A stretch of 56,146 nucleotides of DNA. Origin: Bacteroidota bacterium (GTDB lineage: Bacteria > Bacteroidota > Bacteroidia > AKYH767-A > OLB10). The stretch lies in assembly GCA_024643795.1 (NCBI GenBank), contig JAHEMF010000014.1:1-56146 (forward strand), given 5' to 3'. The position numbers were made by a program, and so were the translations under genes. Position 1 is the first letter of the stretch; each line of letters starts with the position of its first letter. Below, in pieces: positions 1 to 9,380 of this stretch. Under the pieces are notes generated by a model that saw only the letters and a program-made list of their open reading frames with translations, made no database searches and had not been told where the DNA came from.

Positions 1-1221
1 CCAGAACCATCAATTTGTCTTTTAAAAATCCCGGGTACGATAAAAATCCCGTTTTCTCACCTTCCGGGAAAAAGATCGCATGGCTGAGCATGGTAACACC
101 AAAATATGAGAGCGACAGAAACCGGATCATTGAATATGATTTAAACACCGAAGTCTTACGCGATCTTACAGAAGGATTTGATTATTCTCCACAGCAATTC
201 CAATATGCTGACAATGGCAACTCCATCTACTTCATTGCCGGCATCAATGCAACTGAACAGATCTGGAAACTGGATCTCAAATCGAATGCGAAGGAAAAAT
301 TCAAACAACTCACAACAGATGTTGCTGATCACACGAGTTTTTGCATTTGGCAATCATCAAAAAAGACCCATATCATAAGTTCCATGATGAGCATATCAAT
401 GCCATCTGAAGTGATGCAGATCGATTCTAAGAAAGGCTCCTCTAAACAAATCACTTTCACAAACAAAGAATTACTTGACCAACTTACTCTTGGAAAAGTT
501 GAAAAAAGGATGATAAAAGCCACTGATGGAGAAGAGATCCTCACCTGGGTTATTTATCCTCCAAACTTTGACCCCTCAAAAAAATATCCGGCACTTTTAT
601 ACTGCCAGGGCGGCCCACAAAGCACTGTTAGTCAATTCTTTTCGTACAGGTGGAATTTTCAGATCATGGCTGCCAATGATTATATCATAGTTGCTCCTAA
701 CCGCAGAGGACTACCCTCTTTTGGTGAAAAATGGAACAGGGATATCTCAGGAGACTGGGGAGGCCAACCAATGAAAGACCTGTTAAGTGCTATTGACGAA
801 GTAAGCAAAGAGCCTTTTGTTGACAAGGAAAGGCTGGGAGCCGTAGGAGCAAGTTTTGGTGGTTATTCCGTTTGGAGTATTTAATTTCGAAAGCATGTAT
901 GGTATCACTGAAGAAATATTCTTCGCCGACTTTGATCTTGAAGGACCTTACTGGAAAGAACCCAAACCAAAAAGTTATGTTGAGTTCTCACCACACCTCT
1001 TTGTAAAGAATTGGGATACACCTATACTTATTATTCATAACGATAAAGATTTCAGAGTTCCTTTAAGCCAGGGGCAGGAAGCATTTACAGCAGCACGACT
1101 GCATAATGTAGATGCCAGGTTTTTATCATTCCCCGATGAGAACCACTGGATGCTGAAACCACAGAATGCGATCCTTTGGCAACGGGTTTTCTTTGAATGG
1201 CTTGATAAATACCTTAAGTAA
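1..1221 (+). pseudogene. S9 family (prolyl oligopeptidase-type) peptidase, 5' truncated by window and frame-broken
   Basis: The reading frame enters from before the window (no start seen) and covers the end of a beta-propeller plus the start of the alpha/beta-hydrolase domain, up to the nucleophile motif GASFGG. The frame then stops at 882-884. Coding resumes in another frame (from about 868) with VFNFESMYG, the DFRVP segment that holds the catalytic Asp, and ENHW with the catalytic His, ending at 1221. In relatives about 18 residues separate the serine-motif strand from the FNxES segment; here they are absent. The frames imply that a number of bases equal to 2 modulo 3 (about 53 or 56) is missing. 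All three catalytic residues survive, but on two frames. Either a real inactivating deletion or an assembly collapse would explain this. Confidence 0.85.
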
Positions 1222-1223
1222 AA

Positions 1224-1261
1224 TAAAATGTCGCGGCAAATACCGCGACATTTTATTTTTT
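1224..1261 (+). terminator. Strong intrinsic terminator
   Basis: A perfect 13-bp stem (1224-1236 paired with 1243-1255), six-base loop, then six T on the plus strand. It starts three bases after the stop codon of the broken peptidase. The stop codon of the convergent acyltransferase gene (1253-1255) lies in its right arm. The T-run favours termination of plus-strand transcripts; the opposite strand has only a short T-tract. Confidence 0.85.
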
Positions 1262-2317
1262 GGTAGTTGTTAAATACTTCGACAACTTTAGAAAAGGTTT
1301 TTCAACTAAAGTGTAAAACACCCAGGCAAAAAATATAGCCCAGAGTGTATATGGGATCATCATTACAGTCTTTAACGGTTCTTCGAATGAGCTACCCAAA
1401 ACTCTGTTCAATGCGATTTCCATAACAAATGCTGAGAAAAGAAAAGTTATATAAAGTGAATATGAGATTTTTCCAAGAAAACTGCTTACAGGGTTATTGA
1501 AGCGCACAAAGGCTATTACCAATAAAGCTATTACTGCTGCAAAAACATAGGGACTACCCTGCTGAAAGTTACAAAATAACATTGCTGCAATGATCAGGGG
1601 AACAAACAGCTCCCTCCGTATTTTATTTTGCTTGTATAGAAAAAGTAAATTCCCCATTATGAAATAAGAGCTCATCCTAAAGAATGGAAACTCTTCCAAA
1701 AATGGCACATATGTTAAGCATGCGTAGCCAATAAATGCAACAACAAGCCAAAATGTTTTTTTACTTAACAATATCATAATCGGATAGAACAATCCAATGA
1801 AGATGTAATATTGAAACTCAACTTCAAGTGTCCAATACACAACAATATATTTACCTGAATCAAGGAAATCAAAAAAATAAGTCAGGTTTGCGAGAATGGT
1901 TTTCCAGTCTGTTCCAGGCCAGTACATACCACTTATTGGCCTGTCAACAAGCCAGATAGCTGAGTAATAGAGTCCAATCACCATTAAAATAGCAACATAA
2001 GAAGGAGGATTTATCCTCAGGAATCTTCTGAGCATAAATACACCGAAGTCGCGAAGCTTATAACTTCCCAGAAACATTGAATAGGGTATAATGAATCCTG
2101 AGATGACAAAAAATACCTGGACTCCAAGTTTCCCCCATGCAAAAAAGTCTGAAACAAGGTTGGGCTTAATAGATGCAATTGAAGAAGTAGCAAAATGAAA
2201 AAGAACTACACTGAGGGCTGCAAGTCCTCTTAAAAAGTCAATGATCTCAATATGATTTTCCCGATGCTGCTTCAAAGTAATTATTAAGTAGTCTGTAAAA
2301 ATCGGGAATATATCCAC
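1253..2317 (-). CDS. Acyltransferase 3 family membrane protein (OafA-like)
   Basis: Integral membrane O-acyltransferase of about 354 residues, the usual length for a single-domain member. The N-terminus has the family motif RGLAALSVVLFHF with the presumed catalytic His, followed by GVQVFFVISGF and about ten hydrophobic segments. The family moves acetyl or other acyl groups onto surface or exported sugars; the substrate here is unknown. The start at 2317 is GTG. A TTG about 13 codons further in (near 2278) is also possible and would remove a non-conserved stretch. It follows the DUF4296 gene by 9 bases, so it is likely the last gene of the prfB-fumC-pyrC operon. Confidence 0.85.
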   Translation of the reverse strand: MDIFPIFTDYLIITLKQHRENHIEIIDFLRGLAALSVVLFHFATSSIASIKPNLVSDFFAWGKLGVQVFFVISGFIIPYSMFLGSYKLRDFGVFMLRRFLRINPPSYVAILMVIGLYYSAIWLVDRPISGMYWPGTDWKTILANLTYFFDFLDSGKYIVVYWTLEVEFQYYIFIGLFYPIMILLSKKTFWLVVAFIGYACLTYVPFLEEFPFFRMSSYFIMGNLLFLYKQNKIRRELFVPLIIAAMLFCNFQQGSPYVFAAVIALLVIAFVRFNNPVSSFLGKISYSLYITFLFSAFVMEIALNRVLGSSFEEPLKTVMMIPYTLWAIFFAWVFYTLVEKPFLKLSKYLTTTKK

Positions 2318-2326
2318 ATATCAAAA

Positions 2327-2701
2327 TCAGGGAATAGTATCTACCTGTTGCTTGATACGTTCTTCAGCTTGCATCCGAGCCAATTCATCCAGAACACCTT
2401 CATAAATTTCAGCAAACAGTTCCGGTTGTGAAGTATAAAACTCAAAACTTTTTCTGTACCTCACGGAATCTACATCAAACTCATTCAACACATTCTTGAT
2501 CAGCAAAACATTTCGTTCCGACCTGTCATCGCCAGGCCTGTTAAGCATAATAGCTGACTCAGCCAGATGCATTTGCGTCATCAGGTTTACCATTGTGTCC
2601 GGACTCAATACTGATGGTGGGATCTCAGTTACTTTATCAGGCTTGCATGAAGCAATTATCCCAAGAATAGTAGCGAAAATTATATATCTGAGATATTGCA
2701 T
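2327..2701 (-). CDS. DUF4296 lipoprotein
   Basis: A 124-residue protein with a short lipoprotein signal (hydrophobic run ending in IIASC, Cys 19 as lipidation site). The body matches the DUF4296 pattern of Bacteroidota: a PPSVLSPDTMVNLMTQMHLAE segment split around the M-x-HLAE core and a helical YxxSFEFYTSQPELF region. Family members are small periplasm-facing lipoproteins of unknown function. The start lies 2 bases after the pyrC stop, so translation is probably coupled. The family call rests on pattern recognition of these motifs. Confidence 0.8.
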   Translation of the reverse strand: MQYLRYIIFATILGIIASCKPDKVTEIPPSVLSPDTMVNLMTQMHLAESAIMLNRPGDDRSERNVLLIKNVLNEFDVDSVRYRKSFEFYTSQPELFAEIYEGVLDELARMQAEERIKQQVDTIP

Positions 2702-2703
2702 AT

Positions 2704-4050
2704 TTAAAAGCGGTCTCTTTCAAAGCTCAATCTCATCCCCGGTTGCCCTTCAACTATTGTTCCATTTTCATAAACCACCTTTCCATTCACCAAAGTTCTG
2801 GAAATGGATGCTCTGAATTCATGGCCTTCAAATGGTGACCAGCCACACTTATATAATAAGGACGCTTTGTTTACCAGGTTCTTCGCCTTAAGGTCTACCA
2901 AAACAAGGTCGGCAAAGTAACCTTCCCGTATATATCCTCGTTCTTTCATCCTGAAACAATCAGCTACATCATGTGCCATTTTTTGTGCTATCATAGGCAG
3001 CGGCAACCAACCTTCATGATGCAGATCAATCATCGCTAACAACGAATGTTGTACTAACGGACCTCCTGATGGTGCTTTAATATAATTTTGTTGTTTCTCT
3101 TCAAGTGTATGCGGCGCATGGTCTGTAGCTATCACATCTATTGTCCCGTTAATGATCGCTTCCCTTATAGCTGCTCTGTCAACACTTGTTTTTACAGCCG
3201 GGTTCCACTTTATCAGATTACCTTTTGTTTCATAATCTTTATCAGTGAACCAAAGATGGTGAATACATGCTTCGGAGGTTATTCGTTTTTCCCTTACGGG
3301 GATGTTGTTAGTGAATAATTCAAGCTCACGTTTTGTGGATATGTGAAGTACGTGGAGGCGTGTATTATGTTTTTTTGCCAATGATACCGCAAAACTACTG
3401 CTCAGATAACAAGCCTCTTCACTTCTGATAATAGGGTGGTAGGATACAGGAATATCTTCACCAAACTGCCCCATGTATTTTGCAAGATTTGCTTTCACAG
3501 TTACTTCATCTTCGCAATGAGTAGCTATCAGCAACGGTGTGGATGAAAATATCTTATCCAGTGTTTTCTCATTATCAACTAGCATATTACCTGTAGAAGA
3601 GCCCATGAAGATCTTAATACCGCAAACATTCTCGGGATCTGTTTTAAGAACCTCCTCGCTGTTATCATTGGAAACTCCCATATAAAAGGAATAATTTGCC
3701 GGCGAGTTGCTTGCAGCGATGTCATATTTTTCCTGAAGGAGTTGTTGGGTCAGTGCATTAGGAATGGTATTTGGCATCTCCATAAAAGAAGTGACACCAC
3801 CTGCAACAGCTGCTCTTGATTCGGTATATATATTTGCTTTATGTGTAAGGCCGGGTTCTCTGAAATGAACCTGGTCATCTATACACCCCGGGAACAGATG
3901 CAAACCTGTTGCATCGATCTCATCGTACACAACAGGCGCAGCAGGTGCGATTCCGGAACCTATCCTGACAATCCTGTCATTTTCGATCAGCACGTCACCG
4001 GAGAAAACTTCTCCTTCATTTACAATGGATGCATTTCTGATTAATAACAT
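2704..4050 (-). CDS. pyrC: Dihydroorotase
   Basis: Zinc amidohydrolase of pyrimidine biosynthesis that interconverts carbamoyl-aspartate and dihydroorotate; 448 residues, typical of the class I family. Visible landmarks are the strand-1 motif IDDQVHFREPG, the carbamylated Lys context GIKIFMGSSTGN, metal His in ATHCEDE and LHVLHIST, and catalytic Asp in IATDHAPHT. The usual HxH pair of strand 1 reads QxH here, so one metal ligand is changed; I believe this variant recurs in Bacteroidota relatives, so loss of activity is not assumed. The ATG shares its A with the fumC stop (TAATG), indicating translational coupling. Confidence 0.9.
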   Translation of the reverse strand: MLLIRNASIVNEGEVFSGDVLIENDRIVRIGSGIAPAAPVVYDEIDATGLHLFPGCIDDQVHFREPGLTHKANIYTESRAAVAGGVTSFMEMPNTIPNALTQQLLQEKYDIAASNSPANYSFYMGVSNDNSEEVLKTDPENVCGIKIFMGSSTGNMLVDNEKTLDKIFSSTPLLIATHCEDEVTVKANLAKYMGQFGEDIPVSYHPIIRSEEACYLSSSFAVSLAKKHNTRLHVLHISTKRELELFTNNIPVREKRITSEACIHHLWFTDKDYETKGNLIKWNPAVKTSVDRAAIREAIINGTIDVIATDHAPHTLEEKQQNYIKAPSGGPLVQHSLLAMIDLHHEGWLPLPMIAQKMAHDVADCFRMKERGYIREGYFADLVLVDLKAKNLVNKASLLYKCGWSPFEGHEFRASISRTLVNGKVVYENGTIVEGQPGMRLSFERDRF

Positions 4051-5465
4051 TATGCAGATGCTTTTTTACCTATATCGCCTACCATGTCTTCAGGTCTTAC
4101 CCACTCATCAAATTGCTCTGCAGTTACGTAGCCCAGTTCAATGGCCGTTTCTTTCAGAGTTTGTCCTTTTTTATGTGCCGTTTGTGCAATTTCTGCAGCT
4201 TTATAATAACCAATTTTAGTATTCAATGCGGTAACAAGCATGAGAGAGTTTTCGAGGTTCTTCCTGATATTATCATGCAATGGTTCTATACCTACTGCAC
4301 ATTTCTCATTAAAGGAATTACACACATCTCCTATAAGCCTTGCGCTGTGAATGAAATTATAGATCATCATTGGCTTGAAAACATTTAGTTCAAAATGACC
4401 ATTTGATCCACCAATATTAATCGCCACATCATTTCCCAGAACCTGAGCAGCAACCATGGTCATTGCTTCACATTGTGTAGGATTCACTTTACCAGGCATG
4501 ATAGATGACCCTGGCTCATTATCCGGTATATATATCTCTCCTATACCACATCTTGGCCCAGAAGCTAACAGCCTGATATCATTTGCGATCTTCATCAGGC
4601 TGCAGGCAACGGTTTTCAGCGCCCCATGTGATTCAACAATTGCATCATGTGAGGCAAGTGCTTCAAATTTATTTTCAGCAGTTATAAAAGGCAAGCCTGT
4701 AAGAGTTGCAATATGCTTGGCAACATTAACTGCATATCCCTCCGGCGTATTGATACCTGTACCAACAGCAGTACCACCAAGTGCCAACTCTGAAAGGTGC
4801 GGCAATGTATTTTCAATGGCTCTTATTCCATGATCAAGCTGAGAAACATAACCACTCAATTCCTGCCCTACTGTTATAGGTGTTGCATCCATAAGATGTG
4901 TTCTGCCAATCTTTACTACATCCATATATTTTACAGACTTCTGAGCGAGCGTATTACGCAGATTTCTTATCCCCGGAAGGGTAGTGTCCATGATAAGCTT
5001 ATATGCAGCAATATGCATAGCAGTTGGAAAGGTATCATTTGATGATTGTGATTTGTTAACGTCATCATTCGGATGGATGACTTTTTTCTCATCAGTTAAA
5101 CTGCCACCATTCAGCACATGCGCACGATATGCGACCACTTCATTAACATTCATATTCGACTGTGTGCCAGATCCTGTTTGCCATACAACAAGTGGAAACT
5201 CATTATCAAGCTCACCTTTCAGGATCTCATCGCATACTTTGGCAATGAGATCACATTTTTCAGCCGGCAAAACCCCGGCATCCATATTAGTAAGTGCTGC
5301 TGCTTTCTTCAGGTACGCGAACGCCTTAACTATCTCAAGTGGCATCTTGTTGATATCGCGAGCAATGTTAAAGTTCTCAATCGAGCGCTGGGTTTGAGCT
5401 CCCCAATATTTATCGGCCGGCACCTTAACCTGACCCATAGTATCCTTTTCGATTCTGAATGACAT
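4050..5465 (-). CDS. fumC: Class II fumarate hydratase
   Basis: TCA-cycle enzyme converting fumarate to malate in the cytoplasm, iron-sulfur independent, tetrameric in the family. About 471 residues. The N-terminus [11 protein letters not shown] and YWGAQTQRS are typical; the active-site His is in the TAVGTGIN to [12 protein letters not shown] regions, and the flexible signature loop [11 protein letters not shown] is intact. I chose the ATG at 5465 because the only alternative upstream (5474) is a TTG and family members begin at MSFRIE. It overlaps pyrC by one base and sits 25 bases after the arsC-like gene, inside the prfB operon. Confidence 0.95.
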   Translation of the reverse strand: MSFRIEKDTMGQVKVPADKYWGAQTQRSIENFNIARDINKMPLEIVKAFAYLKKAAALTNMDAGVLPAEKCDLIAKVCDEILKGELDNEFPLVVWQTGSGTQSNMNVNEVVAYRAHVLNGGSLTDEKKVIHPNDDVNKSQSSNDTFPTAMHIAAYKLIMDTTLPGIRNLRNTLAQKSVKYMDVVKIGRTHLMDATPITVGQELSGYVSQLDHGIRAIENTLPHLSELALGGTAVGTGINTPEGYAVNVAKHIATLTGLPFITAENKFEALASHDAIVESHGALKTVACSLMKIANDIRLLASGPRCGIGEIYIPDNEPGSSIMPGKVNPTQCEAMTMVAAQVLGNDVAINIGGSNGHFELNVFKPMMIYNFIHSARLIGDVCNSFNEKCAVGIEPLHDNIRKNLENSLMLVTALNTKIGYYKAAEIAQTAHKKGQTLKETAIELGYVTAEQFDEWVRPEDMVGDIGKKASA

Positions 5466-5490
5466 AACTTTCAATTTAAATTCTGATATT

Positions 5491-5859
5491 TTATTTCTTT
5501 ACTCTTTTACTCTTTTTAACAAAGTCAACAACTGTTTCAGCGGGTCTTCCAATAATAGCCTTAGTACCCTTAATAACAACAGGTCGTTCTATCAATACCG
5601 GATTCTCAGCCATTACTTTGATCCATTCTCTTCCTGTAAGTTTAGCATTGGCATATTTTTCTTTGTAAAGCTTTTCCTTTTTCCGTACCAATTGTTCCGG
5701 CTTAATGCCTATCATTTTGATCACTTCACTCAATTGCTTCTGAGTGGGAGTATCAACCATGTATTCTATGAGCTCAACTTTCTCATCTGTGCTGTCTTTA
5801 ACCAATGACAAAGCTGTACGACATGTAGAGCAGGTAGGTTTATAAAATATCTTTATCAT
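5491..5859 (-). CDS. ArsC/Spx-family protein (arsenate reductase-like)
   Basis: A 122-residue thioredoxin-fold protein of the ArsC family. It begins with a beta strand followed by PTCSTCR, a CX2C pair at residues 10 and 13. A conserved IERPVV segment near residue 90 carries the Arg used by the family for anion or thiolate contacts. The CX2C form is closer to Spx/YffB-like members than to classical arsenate reductases with HX3CX3R, and no other arsenic gene is nearby, so arsenate reduction is unproven. It lies 4 bases after prfB. Confidence 0.8.
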   Translation of the reverse strand: MIKIFYKPTCSTCRTALSLVKDSTDEKVELIEYMVDTPTQKQLSEVIKMIGIKPEQLVRKKEKLYKEKYANAKLTGREWIKVMAENPVLIERPVVIKGTKAIIGRPAETVVDFVKKSKRVKK

Positions 5860-5863
5860 AATT

Positions 5864-6962
5864 TTATCCGGTAACTTTATTTGAACTGAATTCCATCAGG
5901 AATGCTTTCATAAATTCATCCAGATCTCCGTCCATAACTCCCTGCACATCCGAAGTTTCGTATTCTGTTCTAAGATCTTTCACCATTTTGTATGGATGGA
6001 ACACATAACTACGTATTTGCGAGCCCCATTCTATCTTCTTTTTACCGGCCTCGGTCATCATCTTCGCCTCCTCACGTTTTCTGACCTCGAGTTCATACAA
6101 TCGCGATTTTAGCATTTGCATGGCCCGGTCCTTATTACCACCCTGAGTTCTTTCTACCTGACAAACTACAACTATACCTGTGGGGTGATGCGTGAGCTGC
6201 ACTTTGGTTTCCACCTTATTTACATTCTGGCCGCCGGCGCCACCTGAACGGGAAGTATGCCATGTGATATCGGCATCTTTTATCTCAATGTTTATATCGT
6301 CGTCAACAAGAGGGTACGCAAAAATAGATGCAAATGAAGTATGTCTTCTGGCATTTGAATCGAAAGGTGATATCCTCACAAGTCTGTGAACCCCATTCTC
6401 ACTTTTCAAATATCCGTATGCGAATTGTCCTTCAAACTCAAGAGTAGCCGATTTAATTCCAGCTCCATCACCATCGGTACGTTCTATCTCGGTAACTTTA
6501 TATTTATGCCTCTCTCCCCACCGGATGTACATCCGCATAAGCATATCGGCCCAATCCTGACTTTCAGTACCACCGGCACCTGAGTTAATGGTGAGTACAG
6601 CGCTCAAAGCATCTTCCTTGCCACTCAACATGTTTTTAAATTCAAGGTCTTCAAGCAAGGCAACGGTCCGGTCAAGTTGGGTATCAACTTCATTCTCATC
6701 AACATCACCTGCTTTGAAAAACTCAAAAAGCACGCCGGTGTCTTCCACGGCGGCATTAACCTCGCGGAACGAATCGGTCCATGTTTTCTTTTCTTTGATT
6801 TGTTTGAGGATCCGCTCAGCCCGTTTGGGATCATTCCAAAAGTCGGGGGCGTGTGTCAGTTGCTCTTCCTCATCTAGCAGCTGCAGCTTCTTGTCGATGT
6901 CAAAGATGCCTCCTCAGGGCACTGATCCTATCCCTTAAATCTGTTAATTGGTCGATTGTCAT
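5864..6962 (-). CDS. prfB: Peptide chain release factor 2, expressed through programmed +1 frameshift
   Basis: RF2 recognises UAA/UGA and triggers peptide release. The gene is in two frames. ATG at 6962-6960 opens 20 codons ending CTT TGA C, with the in-frame UGA at 6902-6900. Slipping +1 at CTT continues with DIDKK through to the stop at 5864, giving 365 residues, the standard length. An AGGAGG (6914-6909) three bases before CTT is the classic stimulator. The SPF tripeptide for stop recognition and the catalytic GGQ ([13 protein letters not shown]) are present. A downstream-only reading from 6748 would miss the N-terminal domain. It is the first gene of the operon, and UGA slippage should autoregulate it. 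Confidence 0.96.
6900..6914 (-). promoter_or_regulatory. prfB programmed +1 frameshift site
   Basis: Reading on the minus strand: AGGAGG, CAT, CTT, TGA, C. This matches the canonical RF2 autoregulatory slippery site, with a Shine-Dalgarno-like stimulator at the usual three-base spacing from the CUU slip codon and a poor UGA-C stop context. Confidence 0.95.
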
Positions 6963-6969
6963 ATGGACG

Positions 6970-6977
6970 CAAAGTTA
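6970..6977 (-). promoter_or_regulatory. Bacteroidota -7 promoter box before prfB
   Basis: The minus strand reads TAACTTTG, an exact TAnnTTTG match, ending 7 bases before the prfB ATG. No convincing -33 TTTG was found at the usual spacing. If used, the transcript would start within a few bases of the ATG. Confidence 0.5.
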
Positions 6978-7035
6978 CACAAATATTGTGTTCAACCGGA
7001 ATAATGAACCCGCCATAAAGGGGTTGAAAACGATG

Positions 7036-7626
7036 CTATTTACTGTTTATTTTTTGCTTTACCCTTACCAGGTTCTCTGCTTTCTGAGCATGCCTTGTTT
7101 CCTTGGCAGACCGTGTAAAATATTTATGATTCTCCAGGAAACTTTGCTGCAACTCCTGCCACTCATTATCACCCTTAATGAATCCGTATTCCAAAAACTC
7201 TTTATAAAGATTATCACCCACCGAAAAAAAGTCGCTCCTACCCAGATAATCAAGATCGGCATCACAAATTATTTCTTCAAGTTTATTACTCGGATTCTGA
7301 GGCACCTTGGTAGCCATAATTAAGCCACAAATGGTTTCGATCTCCTTTTCGCTATATCCAAAACCCGGCAAATTATCCTGAACAATTATGCAACCTAAAG
7401 CTTCATGATCCTTCAAGCCTTTTGTATAACCCGCATCATGAAACATAACTGCCGTTTTAAGCAATTCCTGATCCTGCTCGCTAACGCCCTCTAATTCTGC
7501 AATCCTTATCGCAGATTCAAGTACATCATATACATGCTCAAGGTTATGGTAATGAAATTTTTCATTTAACCCATTAGACATTAACTCTTCGGCGTATTGT
7601 TTTGCCTTTTCATACCTATTACTCAT
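7036..7626 (-). CDS. HD-domain metal-dependent phosphohydrolase
   Basis: A soluble 196-residue protein built of one HD domain. Metal ligands are visible in order: His in FHYHNLEHV, the HD doublet in AVMFHDAGY, a further conserved His in KDHEALG, and the closing Asp in ICDADLDYLG. Such enzymes hydrolyse phosphate esters, often nucleotides or (p)ppGpp-like molecules; the substrate here cannot be read from sequence. It has no membrane segment and no partner domain. It follows the hybrid kinase gene by 26 bases on the same strand and may be co-transcribed with it. Confidence 0.8.
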   Translation of the reverse strand: MSNRYEKAKQYAEELMSNGLNEKFHYHNLEHVYDVLESAIRIAELEGVSEQDQELLKTAVMFHDAGYTKGLKDHEALGCIIVQDNLPGFGYSEKEIETICGLIMATKVPQNPSNKLEEIICDADLDYLGRSDFFSVGDNLYKEFLEYGFIKGDNEWQELQQSFLENHKYFTRSAKETRHAQKAENLVRVKQKINSK

Positions 7627-7652
7627 TCAATATTGTCCAGATTTTATTGGCA

Positions 7653-9380
7653 TCATGCGATCCCATTTAAAATTACTTTTTCTTTCAACTGATCAGGGCT
7701 GTATGGTTTCATCATGTAATCATCCATACCCGAATCATAACACTGCTGTATTTCTTCTTTTGTGACATTTGCTGTCATAGCACAAACACGTACTTTTTTC
7801 ATATTACCTGTGAGCTGGCTTCTGATCTGTTGTGTAGTTTCATAGCCGTTCATACCTGGCATTTGAATATCCATAAAAACAAAACTATAATCGGCAGCTT
7901 TTAGTTTTTCAATAGCCTCTTCTCCTGATTCTGCAACATCCACCTTTAAGCCCGGAAACAGGTCCTGCAAAGTATCAACTGCCACCATCTGATTGAACTC
8001 ATTATCCTCCACCAGCAACACTTTTAAAGCTGCAAGTTTTTCAACATCAATAGTTATTCCATCAAAAGTATTTAACGGAGCTTCACCTTTATTAATTTTA
8101 ATATCAAAATAAAAATCCGATCCTTTTCCAAATTCACTTGCCAGCTTTAACTGTCCGCCATGCAACTCTACTAACTGCCTGGAAATAGTAAGTCCTAGTC
8201 CGGTGCCACCATATTTACGTGTGGTATCCTTGGATGCCTGCCCAAAACTTTCAAAAACTTTTTCGAGCCGGTCCTTTGGAATACCAATACCTGTGTCTTT
8301 AACTGAAAATCTAAAGGTGCCGTCATTGTTAGGCTTTACGCTGATGGTTACACCGCCTTTCTCGGTGAATTTGATGGCGTTACCTGTAAGGTTCATAACA
8401 ACCTGTGTAAGCCTGGTTTCATCACCTATCATATATTGTGGTAATTCCGGAGCTATCTCAAGGTTCATCCGTATTCCTTTTTCATCGGCCTTCAAGCCCA
8501 AAATTGTTTGCACATTCTGCAGTGCCGAATGAACATCGAAGTTGGTTTCTTCCAACTCCATCTTGCCGGCCTCTATCTTAGCGAGATCAAGAATGTCATT
8601 GATGATAACAAGCAAATTAGATCCACTTTTCTGAATCACTCCAAGATATTTTTCCTGAAGCTCATTAAGTTGCGATTTAAGTAGCAGGTTAGTCAACCCC
8701 ACAATGGCATTCATTGGAGTTCGGATCTCATGACTCATATTGGCAAGAAATTGCTGCCTGAACTTTTCTGTTTCTATGAGCTGATCCCTGGTCATAACCA
8801 ACTCTTTGTTGGTACTTGTAAGATGGTCAAGTGCATCATTCAACTCGCGAGTTCTCTCTTCTACCTGACGCTCAAGTTCAGCCTCTCGTTTTCTGGACTC
8901 TTCCAACGCACGTTCATTTGATTGCTTTAACCGATCAAGGTTCAGCTTGAACAAATTGAGGATCAGTTGTGGATTTTTCTGTGACAGTGTTATAAAATCA
9001 GATTTCTGTACAGAACAAATAAGTATATCTGTGGAAGCCTTTAAAGTTGCGGTGGCGGTAGTATCTGCAAGAATACTTTCTCCTAAAACAGCAGGCTGAT
9101 CAATATTTGCCAGCAAAACATTTTCATTATATACACCTATTGTGCCCTGACACAGTAATATCAGGCTATCAGGTTTGGAGCCTTTCTCAACCAAAATGGC
9201 ACCAGGTTTAAAATTGGTGAGCGTAGAAACCTTCAAAACATCCTCCACGGCATCTGAGCTAACCCCCTGAAAAAGAGGGTTATGTGCAACAAGTTCTAGT
9301 CCCGGTTCGGTGATCGACATCGTTCTAAATGGGTTATTATTAGCTAAGGGCTTCCACAAAAAGCAGGTTAAAATATGCAT
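7653..9380 (-). CDS. Cytoplasmic hybrid histidine kinase: cNMP-binding-type domain, HisKA, HATPase, receiver
   Basis: 575 residues without membrane segments. Order (numbered from the outermost ATG): Crp-like cyclic-nucleotide-binding fold about 35-140 (GESILADTTATATL), coiled coil with VEERTRELN about 150-205, HisKA with phospho-acceptor H217 in NMSHEIRTPMN, HATPase with N-box NLTGNAIKF and G-boxes DTGIGIP and GGTGLGL, then a receiver with phospho-acceptor D504 (FMDIQMPGMNG). The outer ATG shares its A with the recX stop (TAATG). An internal ATG at 9320 (MSITEPG) begins the conserved part and may be the true start. No DNA-binding output is present, so it probably passes phosphate on or acts through protein contacts. 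Confidence 0.88.
   Translation of the reverse strand: MHILTCFLWKPLANNNPFRTMSITEPGLELVAHNPLFQGVSSDAVEDVLKVSTLTNFKPGAILVEKGSKPDSLILLCQGTIGVYNENVLLANIDQPAVLGESILADTTATATLKASTDILICSVQKSDFITLSQKNPQLILNLFKLNLDRLKQSNERALEESRKREAELERQVEERTRELNDALDHLTSTNKELVMTRDQLIETEKFRQQFLANMSHEIRTPMNAIVGLTNLLLKSQLNELQEKYLGVIQKSGSNLLVIINDILDLAKIEAGKMELEETNFDVHSALQNVQTILGLKADEKGIRMNLEIAPELPQYMIGDETRLTQVVMNLTGNAIKFTEKGGVTISVKPNNDGTFRFSVKDTGIGIPKDRLEKVFESFGQASKDTTRKYGGTGLGLTISRQLVELHGGQLKLASEFGKGSDFYFDIKINKGEAPLNTFDGITIDVEKLAALKVLLVEDNEFNQMVAVDTLQDLFPGLKVDVAESGEEAIEKLKAADYSFVFMDIQMPGMNGYETTQQIRSQLTGNMKKVRVCAMTANVTKEEIQQCYDSGMDDYMMKPYSPDQLKEKVILNGIA

Noticed and set aside
4456-4833. Long antisense frame inside fumC (125 codons)
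   Set aside because: It is a shadow of the highly conserved fumarase frame and shows no domain or start context.
5491-5859. Arsenic resistance locus
   Set aside because: Only one ArsC/Spx-like protein with CX2C is present, inside a housekeeping operon, with no arsB, acr3 or arsR.
5864-6962. prfB read as a frame-shifted pseudogene
   Set aside because: The break is exactly the canonical programmed frameshift (AGGAGG, CTT TGA C) and the product is full length with SPF and GGQ.
7036-7626. HD protein as effector of an anti-phage nucleotide-signalling system
   Set aside because: It has only a soluble HD domain, no membrane segment, and no cyclase or other defence gene nearby.
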